A stretch of DNA of 64,000 nucleotides from Pseudaminobacter soli (ex Zhang et al. 2022). Lineage in GTDB: Bacteria > Pseudomonadota > Alphaproteobacteria > Rhizobiales > Rhizobiaceae. The position numbers and the translations under genes were made by a program. The notes beneath the pieces were generated by a model, which had not been told where the DNA came from, made no database searches, and saw only the letters and a list, made by a program, of their open reading frames with translations. This document shows, piece after piece, positions 47,489 to 55,139 of the stretch. Position 1 is the first letter of the stretch; every line of letters begins with the position of its first letter. The stretch is taken from NCBI RefSeq assembly GCF_014595955.1, contig NZ_JABVCF010000002.1, forward strand, positions 62,001-126,000. Reading direction: 5' to 3'.

Positions 47489-50125
47489 ATGGCAACCGAA
47501 CGATACAATCCGCGCGCATCCGAGCCGAAATGGCAGAAAGCCTGGGAGACGGCAAAACTCTTCGAGACGAAGAACGACGACCCGCGCGAGAAATACTATG
47601 TGCTCGAGATGTTCCCCTACCCGTCGGGGCGCATCCACATGGGCCATGTGCGCAACTACACGATGGGCGACGTGGTCGCCCGCTTCCAGCGCGCCAATGG
47701 CAGGAACGTGCTGCACCCGATGGGCTGGGACGCTTTCGGCCTGCCGGCCGAGAACGCGGCGCGCGACAACAAGGTCAACCCGCGCGACTGGACCTACGCA
47801 AACATCGAGACGATGAAGGGACAGTTGAAGACGATGGGCCTGTCGCTCGACTGGGCCCGCGAAATCGCCACCTGCGACCCTTCCTACTACAAGCACCAGC
47901 AGAAACTGTTCCTCGACTTCTGGAAGGCCGGGCTGGTCGAGCGCAAGTCGGCCAAGGTGAACTGGGATCCGGTCGACATGACCGTGCTCGCCAACGAGCA
48001 GGTGATCGACGGACGCGGCTGGCGCTCGGGCGCGCCCGTGGAGCAGCGCGACCTCACCCAATGGTTCTTCAAGATCACGTCGATGAGCCAGGACCTGCTG
48101 GATGGGCTGGAGACGCTCGACCGCTGGCCCGAGAAGGTCAAGCTGATGCAGGCCAACTGGATCGGCCGCTCCGAAGGCCTGCAGATCCGCTGGCCGCTGG
48201 ACCCGGCGACCACGCCGTCCGGCGAGGATCAACTGGAGATCTACACGACCCGCCCCGACACGATTTTTGGCGCTTCCTTCATGGCGATCGCCGCCGATCA
48301 TCCGCTCGCGAAGAAGGCGGCGAAGAACAATCCCGAACTCGCCGCCTTCATCGAGGAGGTGCGCCATCGCGGCACGTCCGCGGCCGACCTGGAGACTGCC
48401 GAGAAGAAGGGTTTCGATACCGGCATCCGCGCCGTGCATCCGTTCGATCCGGACTGGAAGCTGCCGGTCTATGTCGCGAACTTCGTGCTGATGGAGTACG
48501 GCACCGGCGCGATCTTCGGCTGCCCCTCCGGCGACCAGCGCGACCTCGACTTCGCGCGGAAATACAACCTGCCGGTCGTGCCCGTGGTCATGCCGGCCGA
48601 CGCGGATGCCGCGACCTTCGTCGTCGATGACGAGGCCTATGTCGAGGACGGCGTGATGATCAATTCGCGCTTCCTGGACGGCCTGAAGCCGAAGGATGCC
48701 TTCGACAAGGTCGCCGATCTGCTCGGCAGCCGCGCTACCAACGACCAGCCGATGGCCGAGCGCAAGGTGCAGTTCCGGCTGCGCGACTGGCTGATCTCGC
48801 GCCAGCGCTACTGGGGCTGCCCGATCCCGGTCATCCACTGCGACTCGTGCGGGGCCGTGCCGGTTCCCGCCAACCAACTGCCGATCGAACTGCCGGCGGA
48901 CGTCAGCTTCGACAAGCCGGGCAATCCGCTCGATCACCACCCGACTTGGAAGCACGTCGACTGCCCGCAATGCGGCAAGCCGGCGCGGCGCGACACCGAT
49001 ACGATGGACACATTCGTCGATTCGTCCTGGTACTTCGCCCGCTTCACCGATCCGTGGAACGGAACGGAGCCGACCACCCTGCCGATGGTGGATGGGCCGA
49101 AGGGCTGGCTTCCCGTCAACCAGTATATCGGCGGCATCGAGCATGCGATCCTGCACCTGCTCTATTCGCGCTTTTTCGTGCGCGCGCTGAAGGCGACCGG
49201 GCATGTGAACGAGGTGAAAGAACCGTTCGAGGGCCTGTTCACGCAAGGCATGGTGGTCCATGAGACCTACCGCCGCAACGGCGGCGTCCATGTGACGCCC
49301 GCCGAGGTGAATATCACCGAGACGGACGGCGTTCGCCGCGCCACCTTGATCGCGACGGGCGAGGACGTCGACATCGGCCCGATCGAGAAGATGTCGAAGT
49401 CGAAGAAGAACGTGGTCGATCCCGACGACATCATCGCGAGCTACGGCGCCGACACCGCGCGCTGGTTCATGCTCTCCGACTCGCCGCCGGAGCGCGATGT
49501 GATCTGGACGGAAGCCGGCGTCGAAGGCGCGCACCGCTTCGTCCAGCGCGTCTGGCGCCTGGTGTCGGAAGCAGCGCCGTCGCTCGCCGGTGTCGCGCCT
49601 GCGCACTCGACCGACGGTGAAGCCGGCGCGGTCTCGAAGGCGGCCCACAAGGCGCTCAAGGCCGTGGGAGAGGAGATCGCGAGGCTCGGCTTCAACAAGG
49701 CCGTTGCCCGCATCTACGAACTCACCAATGCCCTCCAGGCGCCGCTCGCAGCCGCCGCTGCCGGCGAAGCGAACGCTGCCATGCGCGGCGCACTGCGCGA
49801 GGCCGTCGAATTCCTGCTGGCGATGATCGCGCCGATGATGCCGCATCTTGCGGAGGAATGCTGGTCGGCAATCGGCGGCGAGGGTCTGATCGCCGAACGC
49901 CGGTGGCCGGCTTTCGAGCCTGCGCTGGTGGTGGACAACGAGATCGTGCTGCCCGTCCAGATCAATGGCAAGAAGCGCGGCGACTTGACGATCGCGCGCG
50001 ACGCAGATCAATCTGCGATCGAGAGGGCCACCCTGTCGCTGGACTTCGTCCAGAAGGCGCTGGAGGGACGGCCGCCCCGCAAGGTGATCGTGGTGCCGCA
50101 AAGGATCGTGAATGTCGTTGCCTGA
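47489..50125 (+). CDS. leuS: Leucyl-tRNA synthetase
   Basis: 878-residue class I synthetase charging tRNA-Leu. The HIGH-type motif is [14 protein letters not shown] near 42-55, the CP1 editing domain covers about 220-420, and the KMSKS motif is [12 protein letters not shown] near 635. The ATG at 47489 gives the normal N-terminus ([17 protein letters not shown]). Its last 14 bases overlap the lptE start. Confidence 0.98.
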   Translation: MATERYNPRASEPKWQKAWETAKLFETKNDDPREKYYVLEMFPYPSGRIHMGHVRNYTMGDVVARFQRANGRNVLHPMGWDAFGLPAENAARDNKVNPRDWTYANIETMKGQLKTMGLSLDWAREIATCDPSYYKHQQKLFLDFWKAGLVERKSAKVNWDPVDMTVLANEQVIDGRGWRSGAPVEQRDLTQWFFKITSMSQDLLDGLETLDRWPEKVKLMQANWIGRSEGLQIRWPLDPATTPSGEDQLEIYTTRPDTIFGASFMAIAADHPLAKKAAKNNPELAAFIEEVRHRGTSAADLETAEKKGFDTGIRAVHPFDPDWKLPVYVANFVLMEYGTGAIFGCPSGDQRDLDFARKYNLPVVPVVMPADADAATFVVDDEAYVEDGVMINSRFLDGLKPKDAFDKVADLLGSRATNDQPMAERKVQFRLRDWLISRQRYWGCPIPVIHCDSCGAVPVPANQLPIELPADVSFDKPGNPLDHHPTWKHVDCPQCGKPARRDTDTMDTFVDSSWYFARFTDPWNGTEPTTLPMVDGPKGWLPVNQYIGGIEHAILHLLYSRFFVRALKATGHVNEVKEPFEGLFTQGMVVHETYRRNGGVHVTPAEVNITETDGVRRATLIATGEDVDIGPIEKMSKSKKNVVDPDDIIASYGADTARWFMLSDSPPERDVIWTEAGVEGAHRFVQRVWRLVSEAAPSLAGVAPAHSTDGEAGAVSKAAHKALKAVGEEIARLGFNKAVARIYELTNALQAPLAAAAAGEANAAMRGALREAVEFLLAMIAPMMPHLAEECWSAIGGEGLIAERRWPAFEPALVVDNEIVLPVQINGKKRGDLTIARDADQSAIERATLSLDFVQKALEGRPPRKVIVVPQRIVNVVA

Positions 50126-50684
50126 GCGCCCCCATGTCCGCCCGCGGTCGATCGTTCGCACCGTGGGCGTCCTCGCAATCGTGGCATCCACGGCTCTCAG
50201 CGCCGCCTGCACAGTACGGCCGCTCTATTCCGACGGCGGCGGAGCAGCGGTCGGCTATGCGGCAGGTGCGGCCGAGGGGCTGAAGCAGATCTCGATCGCG
50301 CCGGTCAATACGCGCTTCGCCCAGAGACTGCGCAACGATCTGATCTTCGCGCTGAACGGCGGGGCAGGGCAGCCAGCCCAGCCAAAATACCTGATGACGC
50401 TGACCGTGACCGAGCAGGTGGTCAACGAGGCGGTCGTTACGGTCGAAAACGACGAGAACCGGCCGACCGCGGCAACCCTCTACATGACCGGCTCCTACGT
50501 GCTGACGGACGCCGCCACGGGCAAGCCGGTCGCCGCGGGAAAGCGCACCATCCCCGCCTCGTATGACCAGCCCAGCCAGGAATTCGCCACCTGGCGAGCG
50601 GGCATCGACGCGGAGAACCGCGCGGCGCGCGAACTGGCGGAACTGCTCACGCTCGACATTGGCCAGCGGCTGGCAAAGCTCTGA
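50112..50684 (+). CDS. lptE: LPS-assembly lipoprotein LptE
   Basis: 190-residue outer-membrane lipoprotein that plugs the LptD channel for lipopolysaccharide delivery. The N-terminal membrane segment ends in the lipobox LSAAC with Cys33, followed by TVRPLYS as is typical. The start overlaps leuS by 14 bp in another frame. In most related genomes holA follows lptE; here it does not. Confidence 0.9.
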   Translation: MSLPERPHVRPRSIVRTVGVLAIVASTALSAACTVRPLYSDGGGAAVGYAAGAAEGLKQISIAPVNTRFAQRLRNDLIFALNGGAGQPAQPKYLMTLTVTEQVVNEAVVTVENDENRPTAATLYMTGSYVLTDAATGKPVAAGKRTIPASYDQPSQEFATWRAGIDAENRAARELAELLTLDIGQRLAKL

Positions 50685-50752
50685 GGCTGGCCGAGCCGCG
50701 GCGCTCTTGGGCCGGCTCGCGGGCGCATCAACGATACCGGCAGAAATCCTCC

Positions 50753-50783
50753 TTGACCTTCCAGTCACTGGAAGGGTTACGCA
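50753..50783 (+). promoter_or_regulatory. CueR/MerR-type promoter and operator
   Basis: A -35 TTGACC (50753-50758) and a -10-like TACGCA (50778-50783) are spaced by 19 bp, the long spacing typical of MerR-controlled promoters. Between them CCTTCCAGTCACTGGAAGG (50757-50775) is a palindrome very close to the known CueR site. It suggests autoregulated, copper-induced expression of cueR and the DUF305 gene. Confidence 0.85.
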
Positions 50784-50843
50784 TCCTCCCTACATAGTGA
50801 GAAGAGCGTCCTGAAGCGGACGCTCGAATGTCGAGGGATCGAG

Positions 50844-51236
50844 ATGAATATCGGAGCCGCTTCGGAAAAATCCGGCCTGCCGCCGAAGACCATCCGCTAC
50901 TATGAAGACATCGGCCTGTTGTCGCCGGGGCGCGCAGAAAACGGCTACCGCGATTATTCCTCCGCTGACGTTCACCGGTTGAAATTCGTGCAGCGAGCGC
51001 GCAGTCTTGGGTTCTCGGTCGAGGAATGCCGGCAACTCCTGTCACTCTATGGAGACAGCCACCGGGAAAGCGCCGAGGTGAAGACGATCGCCAAGGCCAA
51101 GCTCGCCGAGATCGACCGCAAGATCGCTGAACTCATGGAACTGCGGGCCACCCTGGGCCACCTCGTTGAAGTTTGTCACGGGGACAACCGGCCCGACTGT
51201 CCTATTCTCGACGGGCTTTCGGGGCATCATCACTGA
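50844..51236 (+). CDS. cueR: Copper-responsive MerR family regulator (CueR/HmrR)
   Basis: 130 residues. A MerR winged helix comes first (AASEKSGLPPKTIRYYEDIGLL), then the dimerisation helix. The metal-binding loop is VCHGDNRPDCPILDGL, whose two Cys (spacing C-x7-C) match CueR-type sensors of monovalent copper, silver or gold. A His tail GHHH ends the protein. A classical MerR operator lies 60-90 bp upstream. The next gene, DUF305, is 78 bp downstream and probably a target. Confidence 0.92.
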   Translation: MNIGAASEKSGLPPKTIRYYEDIGLLSPGRAENGYRDYSSADVHRLKFVQRARSLGFSVEECRQLLSLYGDSHRESAEVKTIAKAKLAEIDRKIAELMELRATLGHLVEVCHGDNRPDCPILDGLSGHHH

Positions 51237-51314
51237 GTCCCGGTGACCGTCCGAAGGGCGGCTTGCCGGCAGGAGCTTTGCCCGCAAGAATCGAGATCAC
51301 CAAAGGAGATCCAA

Positions 51315-51698
51315 ATGACCCGCCGACTCCTCATTCCGGTTTTCCTGGGAGCAGCGCTGGCCTTCGGCATAGCAGGTGCCACACTTGCGCAGACCGATCA
51401 TGGCGGGCACGCCGCTGATCCAGCCGGTGATGCGGGCGCCGTCGCCGAGGCCGGCTACAAGCGGGCCATGGACGCCATGCACCAGCAGATGCAGAAGCTA
51501 AACTACAGCGGAAACCCCGACATCGACTTCGTGCGCAGCATGATCCCGCATCACCAGGCGGCGGTCGACATGGCCAAGGTGCTGCTGGTGCACGGCAAGG
51601 ATCCGGAGATCCGCAAGCTGGCGCAGGACGTCATCTCCTCGCAGGAGAAGGAGATCGACCTTATGGAGGCCTGGCTGAAGGCAAACGCGCCGAAGTGA
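51315..51698 (+). CDS. DUF305 family exported protein
   Basis: 127 residues with a signal peptide (MTRRLLIPVFLGAALAFG to TLAQ, residue 24). The DUF305 domain is marked by DIDFVRSMIPHHQAAVDMAK and SSQEKEIDLMEAWL. His and Met residues in the first helix are candidates for metal contact. Family members are often linked to copper loci, which fits the upstream cueR. The start at 51315 follows AAAGGAGAT. Function not established. Confidence 0.9.
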   Translation: MTRRLLIPVFLGAALAFGIAGATLAQTDHGGHAADPAGDAGAVAEAGYKRAMDAMHQQMQKLNYSGNPDIDFVRSMIPHHQAAVDMAKVLLVHGKDPEIRKLAQDVISSQEKEIDLMEAWLKANAPK

Positions 51699-51846
51699 GT
51701 TTTGCGGATCGGTCACCCACTTATGATCTTCGGGCAGGATGGTCCTCCGACCATGATCCTGTGCGTTGCTACCTAGAGCGGATCGGGTGTCCGTTGCCGA
51801 TGACCTTGCCCGGTACCTGAACCGAGACGCAGCAATCGGCGAAAAC

Positions 51847-52446
51847 TCAGCTCATGGAGTCGATCTTGCGCTGCATGGCAGCGATCTGTTCCTTGAGCTC
51901 CTGCAGGTCGTCGGCCTTCTCCGAACCTTCCTTCTTGGGAGTTTCCTGCTTCTCGGGAGGCATTCCGCCGGGAATTTGGGTGAACATCCGCATCGCGTTC
52001 TGGAACAGCTCGATGTTGCGACGTGTCTGCTCCTCGAACGCCTTCATCGGGGCTGTCATCTTCATCATGTCCATCGGCGTTTTGCCGAAAGCGGCCTTCA
52101 TCTGCTCCCGAAACCGCTCCTGCTCCTTGGCGAAGGCAGCCATCGACTGCTCGAGGAAGCTCGGCACGATCATCTGCATCTGGTCGCCGTAGAAGGAGAT
52201 CAACTGCCGCAGGAAGGGAATGGGCAGCATGTTCTGCCCGGCCTTGTTCTCCAGTTCGAAGATGATCTGGGTGAGCACCGAATGGGTGATGTCCTCTCCC
52301 GTCTTGGCGTCCTGGACGGTGAACTCCTCGCTTCGCTTGACCATCTCGGCGAGATCCTCGAGCGTCACGTAGGTACTGGTGCCGGTGTTGTAGAGACGGC
52401 GGTTCGCATACTTCTTGATGACGACGGGTTCGTCCTTCGCGGCCAT
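51847..52446 (-). CDS. phaR: Polyhydroxyalkanoate synthesis repressor PhaR
   Basis: 199 residues. The N-terminal PHB/PHA accumulation regulator domain has VVIKKYANRRLYNTGTSTYVTLEDLA. A DUF central part (LTQIIFELENKAGQNMLPIPFLRQLI) and a C-terminal coiled, charged tail follow. PhaR binds both PHB and DNA and represses phasin and synthesis genes. ATG at 52444-52446 follows GGGAGGG; an upstream ATG lacks one. It is divergent from phaA. Confidence 0.95.
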   Translation of the reverse strand: MAAKDEPVVIKKYANRRLYNTGTSTYVTLEDLAEMVKRSEEFTVQDAKTGEDITHSVLTQIIFELENKAGQNMLPIPFLRQLISFYGDQMQMIVPSFLEQSMAAFAKEQERFREQMKAAFGKTPMDMMKMTAPMKAFEEQTRRNIELFQNAMRMFTQIPGGMPPEKQETPKKEGSEKADDLQELKEQIAAMQRKIDSMS

Positions 52447-52551
52447 CAGGTACCCTCCCGGAGGCACCGCGCATTCTGGCAGGTAAGCGCGCGGTGACGA
52501 TCATTCGATGAAGCAGGATACGCGCAAAGACGCGGCCAATCCAAGCGCTTT

Positions 52552-52562
52552 GTGCGCTGCAG
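52552..52562. promoter_or_regulatory. Candidate PhaR operator between phaR and phaA
   Basis: GTGC-GCT-GCAG matches CTGC-N3-GCAG at 10 of 11 positions and shares the core TGCGYTGCA with two sites upstream of bdhA. It lies in the divergent phaR/phaA promoter region, where autoregulation would be expected. Confidence 0.4.
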
Positions 52563-52698
52563 GATTCTTGGACGTGCCAGGGCCACGAAAGTGCTCACGG
52601 CGCCCATGCGGGACGCAACTCGCGCATGGCTGACCAGCGATTTTCCGGTTTGACTCGCCGCCTCATGAGGGCCAGAAACAACGTCAGGGAAAGACACC

Positions 52699-53901
52699 AT
52701 GTCGGGAGAAAGACCCATGTCCGTACAATCGATCGTGGTAGCAAGTGCCGCGCGTACGCCCGTCGGCTCGTTCAACGGCGCTTTTGCGAATGTCACCGCG
52801 CATGATCTGGGCACCGTCGCCATCAAGGAGGTGCTGAAGCGCGCGGGGGTCGATCCGCAGGAGGTCGACGAGGTGATCCTGGGCCAGATCCTTACGGCCG
52901 GGCAGGGCCAGAACCCGGCGCGCCAGGCGGCGGTCAATGCGGGTCTCCCGAAAGAGGCGACCGCCTGGGGGCTGAACCAGCTTTGCGGCTCGGGCCTGCG
53001 CGCCGTTGCCATCGGCATGCAGCAGATCCAGACGGGCGACGCGTCGATCATCGTCGCGGGCGGCCAGGAATCCATGTCGATGGCTCCGCACTGCCAGCAT
53101 CTGCGCGCCGGGGTGAAGATGGGCGACCTGAAGCTGATCGACACCATGATCAAGGACGGCTTGACCGACGCCTTCTACGGCTACCACATGGGCAACACCG
53201 CTGAGAACGTCGCGCGCCAGTGGCAACTGACCCGCGAGATGCAGGATGAGTTCGCGCTCGCCTCGCAGAACAAGGCGGAGGCTGCCCAGAAGGCGGGTCG
53301 CTTCAAGGACGAGATCGTCCCGGTGACGGTGAAGGGCCGCAAGGGCGACACGGTGGTCGAGGACGACGAGTATATCCGCCATGGTGCCACGCTCGACCAG
53401 ATGCAGAAGCTCAGGCCAGCCTTCGACAAGGAAGGCACTGTGACCGCCGGCAACGCCTCCGGCATCAATGACGGCGCCGCCGCCGTGCTGCTGATGACCG
53501 AGGCGGAGGCCGCGCGTCGCGGAATCACGCCGCTTGCCCGCATCGTCTCCTGGGCGACCGCCGGAGTCGACCCTCAGATCATGGGCACGGGACCGATCCC
53601 GGCCTCGCGCAAGGCGCTGCAGAAGGCCGGCTGGAAGGTCGATGACCTCGACCTCGTCGAGGCGAACGAGGCCTTCGCGGCCCAGGCCTGTGCCGTGAAC
53701 AAGGACATGGGCTGGAACCCGGAGATCGTGAACGTCAACGGCGGCGCGATCGCCATCGGTCATCCGATCGGGGCTTCCGGCGCGCGCGTGTTCAACACGC
53801 TGCTTTTCGAGATGCGCCGCCGCCAGGCCAAGAAGGGCCTTGCGACGCTGTGCATCGGCGGCGGCATGGGCGTGGCCATGTGTGTCGAGGCGATGAGCTG
53901 A
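52699..53901 (+). CDS. phaA: Acetyl-CoA acetyltransferase (beta-ketothiolase)
   Basis: 400-residue thiolase condensing two acetyl-CoA to acetoacetyl-CoA, the first PHB step. The nucleophile Cys lies in [11 protein letters not shown], the His in [19 protein letters not shown], and the second Cys in [11 protein letters not shown]. The start is uncertain: ATGs at 52699 and 52717 each have a GGGA(GA)AAGAC-type ribosome-binding site; the second fits homologues better. It is 147 bp upstream of phaB. Confidence 0.96.
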   Translation: MSGERPMSVQSIVVASAARTPVGSFNGAFANVTAHDLGTVAIKEVLKRAGVDPQEVDEVILGQILTAGQGQNPARQAAVNAGLPKEATAWGLNQLCGSGLRAVAIGMQQIQTGDASIIVAGGQESMSMAPHCQHLRAGVKMGDLKLIDTMIKDGLTDAFYGYHMGNTAENVARQWQLTREMQDEFALASQNKAEAAQKAGRFKDEIVPVTVKGRKGDTVVEDDEYIRHGATLDQMQKLRPAFDKEGTVTAGNASGINDGAAAVLLMTEAEAARRGITPLARIVSWATAGVDPQIMGTGPIPASRKALQKAGWKVDDLDLVEANEAFAAQACAVNKDMGWNPEIVNVNGGAIAIGHPIGASGARVFNTLLFEMRRRQAKKGLATLCIGGGMGVAMCVEAMS

Positions 53902-53909
53902 CCGGTCGG

Positions 53910-54035
53910 CAATAGAAATCAGGCATTAGGCATTAGGCAGTCGGGGAAGAAGGCGGGCAGCGGGCAGTAGAAAGAACACTCTAAGAACAAGGGGACGTAC
54001 CCTACTGCCGTCTGTCCACTCACTGCCGCATTTCA
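53910..54035. repeat. Short direct and inverted repeats between phaA and phaB
   Basis: AGGCATT repeats twice in tandem, CGGGCAG repeats twice, and GGCAGTAG is inverted as CTACTGCC about 40 bp later. It is repeat-rich spacer DNA of the kind often seen between operon genes in these genomes. Confidence 0.55.
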
Positions 54036-54048
54036 GGGAGGAGCAGAC

Positions 54049-54774
54049 ATGACCCGAGTAGCACTCGTGACGGGCGGAACGCGCGGCATCGGCGCGGCGA
54101 TCTCAGTCGCCCTGAAGGCGGCGGGCTGCAAGGTGGCGGCCAACTATGCCGGCAATGACGAGGCGGCGCAGAAGTTCAACGCCGAGACGGGCATCCCGGC
54201 CTACAAGTGGTCGGTCGCCGACTACGACGCCTGCGTCGCCGGCATTCGCGAAGTGGAAGCAGACCTCGGGCCGATCGACATCCTGGTTAACAATGCCGGC
54301 ATCACCCGTGATGCCATGTTCCACAAGATGACTCTGCAGCAATGGCGAGAGGTCATCGACACCAATCTCAGCGGCGCCTTCAACATGACCCATCCCCTTT
54401 GGGGCGGCATGCGCGACCGCAAGTTCGGCCGGATCATCACCATCTCCTCGATCAACGGCCAGAAGGGGCAGGCCGGGCAGGCGAATTATTCCGCTTCCAA
54501 GGCCGGCGAGGTCGGCCTCACCAAGGCGCTGGCGCTGGAGGGCGCACGCGCCGGCATCACCGTCAACAACGTCTGCCCGGGCTACATCGGCACCGAGATG
54601 GTGCGGGCCGTGGACGAGAAGGTGATCAACGAGCGCATCATCCCGCAGATCCCCGTCGGTCGGTTGGGCGAACCGGAGGAGATCGCGCGCTGCGTGGTGT
54701 TCCTGGCCTCGGACGAGGCGGGCTTCATCACCGGATCGACCATTTCGGCCAATGGCGGGCAGTATATGGCCTGA
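54049..54774 (+). CDS. phaB: Acetoacetyl-CoA reductase
   Basis: 241-residue NADPH-linked SDR reducing acetoacetyl-CoA to D-3-hydroxybutyryl-CoA. Motifs are VTGGTRGIGAAI at the N-terminus, NNAGITRDAMFHKM, and the active site SSINGQKGQAGQANYSASKAG. The final EAGFITGSTISANGGQYMA is typical of PhaB. A GGGAGGAG ribosome-binding site precedes the ATG. It forms an operon with phaA. Confidence 0.96.
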   Translation: MTRVALVTGGTRGIGAAISVALKAAGCKVAANYAGNDEAAQKFNAETGIPAYKWSVADYDACVAGIREVEADLGPIDILVNNAGITRDAMFHKMTLQQWREVIDTNLSGAFNMTHPLWGGMRDRKFGRIITISSINGQKGQAGQANYSASKAGEVGLTKALALEGARAGITVNNVCPGYIGTEMVRAVDEKVINERIIPQIPVGRLGEPEEIARCVVFLASDEAGFITGSTISANGGQYMA

Positions 54775-54800
54775 GATGCGCTGACGCTTCTCCTGGGCAT

Positions 54801-54843
54801 TCGACCCCACTCCGGTCGGCCAAGCCGACCGGAGTGGGGGTCG
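54801..54843. repeat. Long palindrome after phaB
   Basis: A 19-20 bp stem (left arm 54802-54820, right arm 54824-54842, one bulged G) around loop CAA. Its CGACCCC-ACTCCG and CGGAGTGGGGGTCG ends match the outer arms of the composite repeat at 43700-43801. It may also terminate phaB transcription. Confidence 0.8.
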
Positions 54844-54878
54844 AACCGTTTTAGCGGTGCCTAAGGCGTTCCGCGCGA

Positions 54879-55014
54879 GAGTCGGCCCGCAACGCCCTGA
54901 TTCAAGAAAATGATTCAGCATCAATGACGTAGTCGCCGCTCTCAGTGGAACAAAACCTGAATCAGGGCGAGTCAGCGATTCGTCGCCGATTCGTTCCAGA
55001 CTCGTTCCGGATTC
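54879..55014. promoter_or_regulatory. Dense cluster of nine GANTC (CcrM) methylation sites
   Basis: GANTC starts at 54879, 54899, 54912, 54959, 54969, 54977, 54988, 54999 and 55010; a tenth is at 55113. Random sequence predicts about 0.5 in this length. The last four are exactly 11 bp apart. Methylation-dependent control of the helicase promoter or a replication-linked role is inference. Confidence 0.75.
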
Positions 55015-55139
55015 CGTTCCGTCATGGACTTCCCGGGGGGAAGCACCTATTTCTGTCTCAAATGGCCGGCAACTCGCTCCTCCAGACGGGACATTCCACA
55101 CGCTGAGCGGCCGAGTCCGAGAGGCAGTTCCCCCAGACT

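Larger units (their letters stand above)
54775..55139. other. 365-bp region between phaB and the helicase gene
   Basis: No gene. From left to right it holds the palindrome at 54801-54843, a 12-bp inverted repeat (54893-54904 and 54958-54969), four 11-bp tandem units at 54977-55020, and ten GANTC sites between 54879 and 55117. It is the presumed promoter region of the helicase gene. Confidence 0.8.

Noticed and set aside
54977-55020. CRISPR-like array
   Set aside because: The units are only 11 bp with no spacers, and there are no cas genes in the window.
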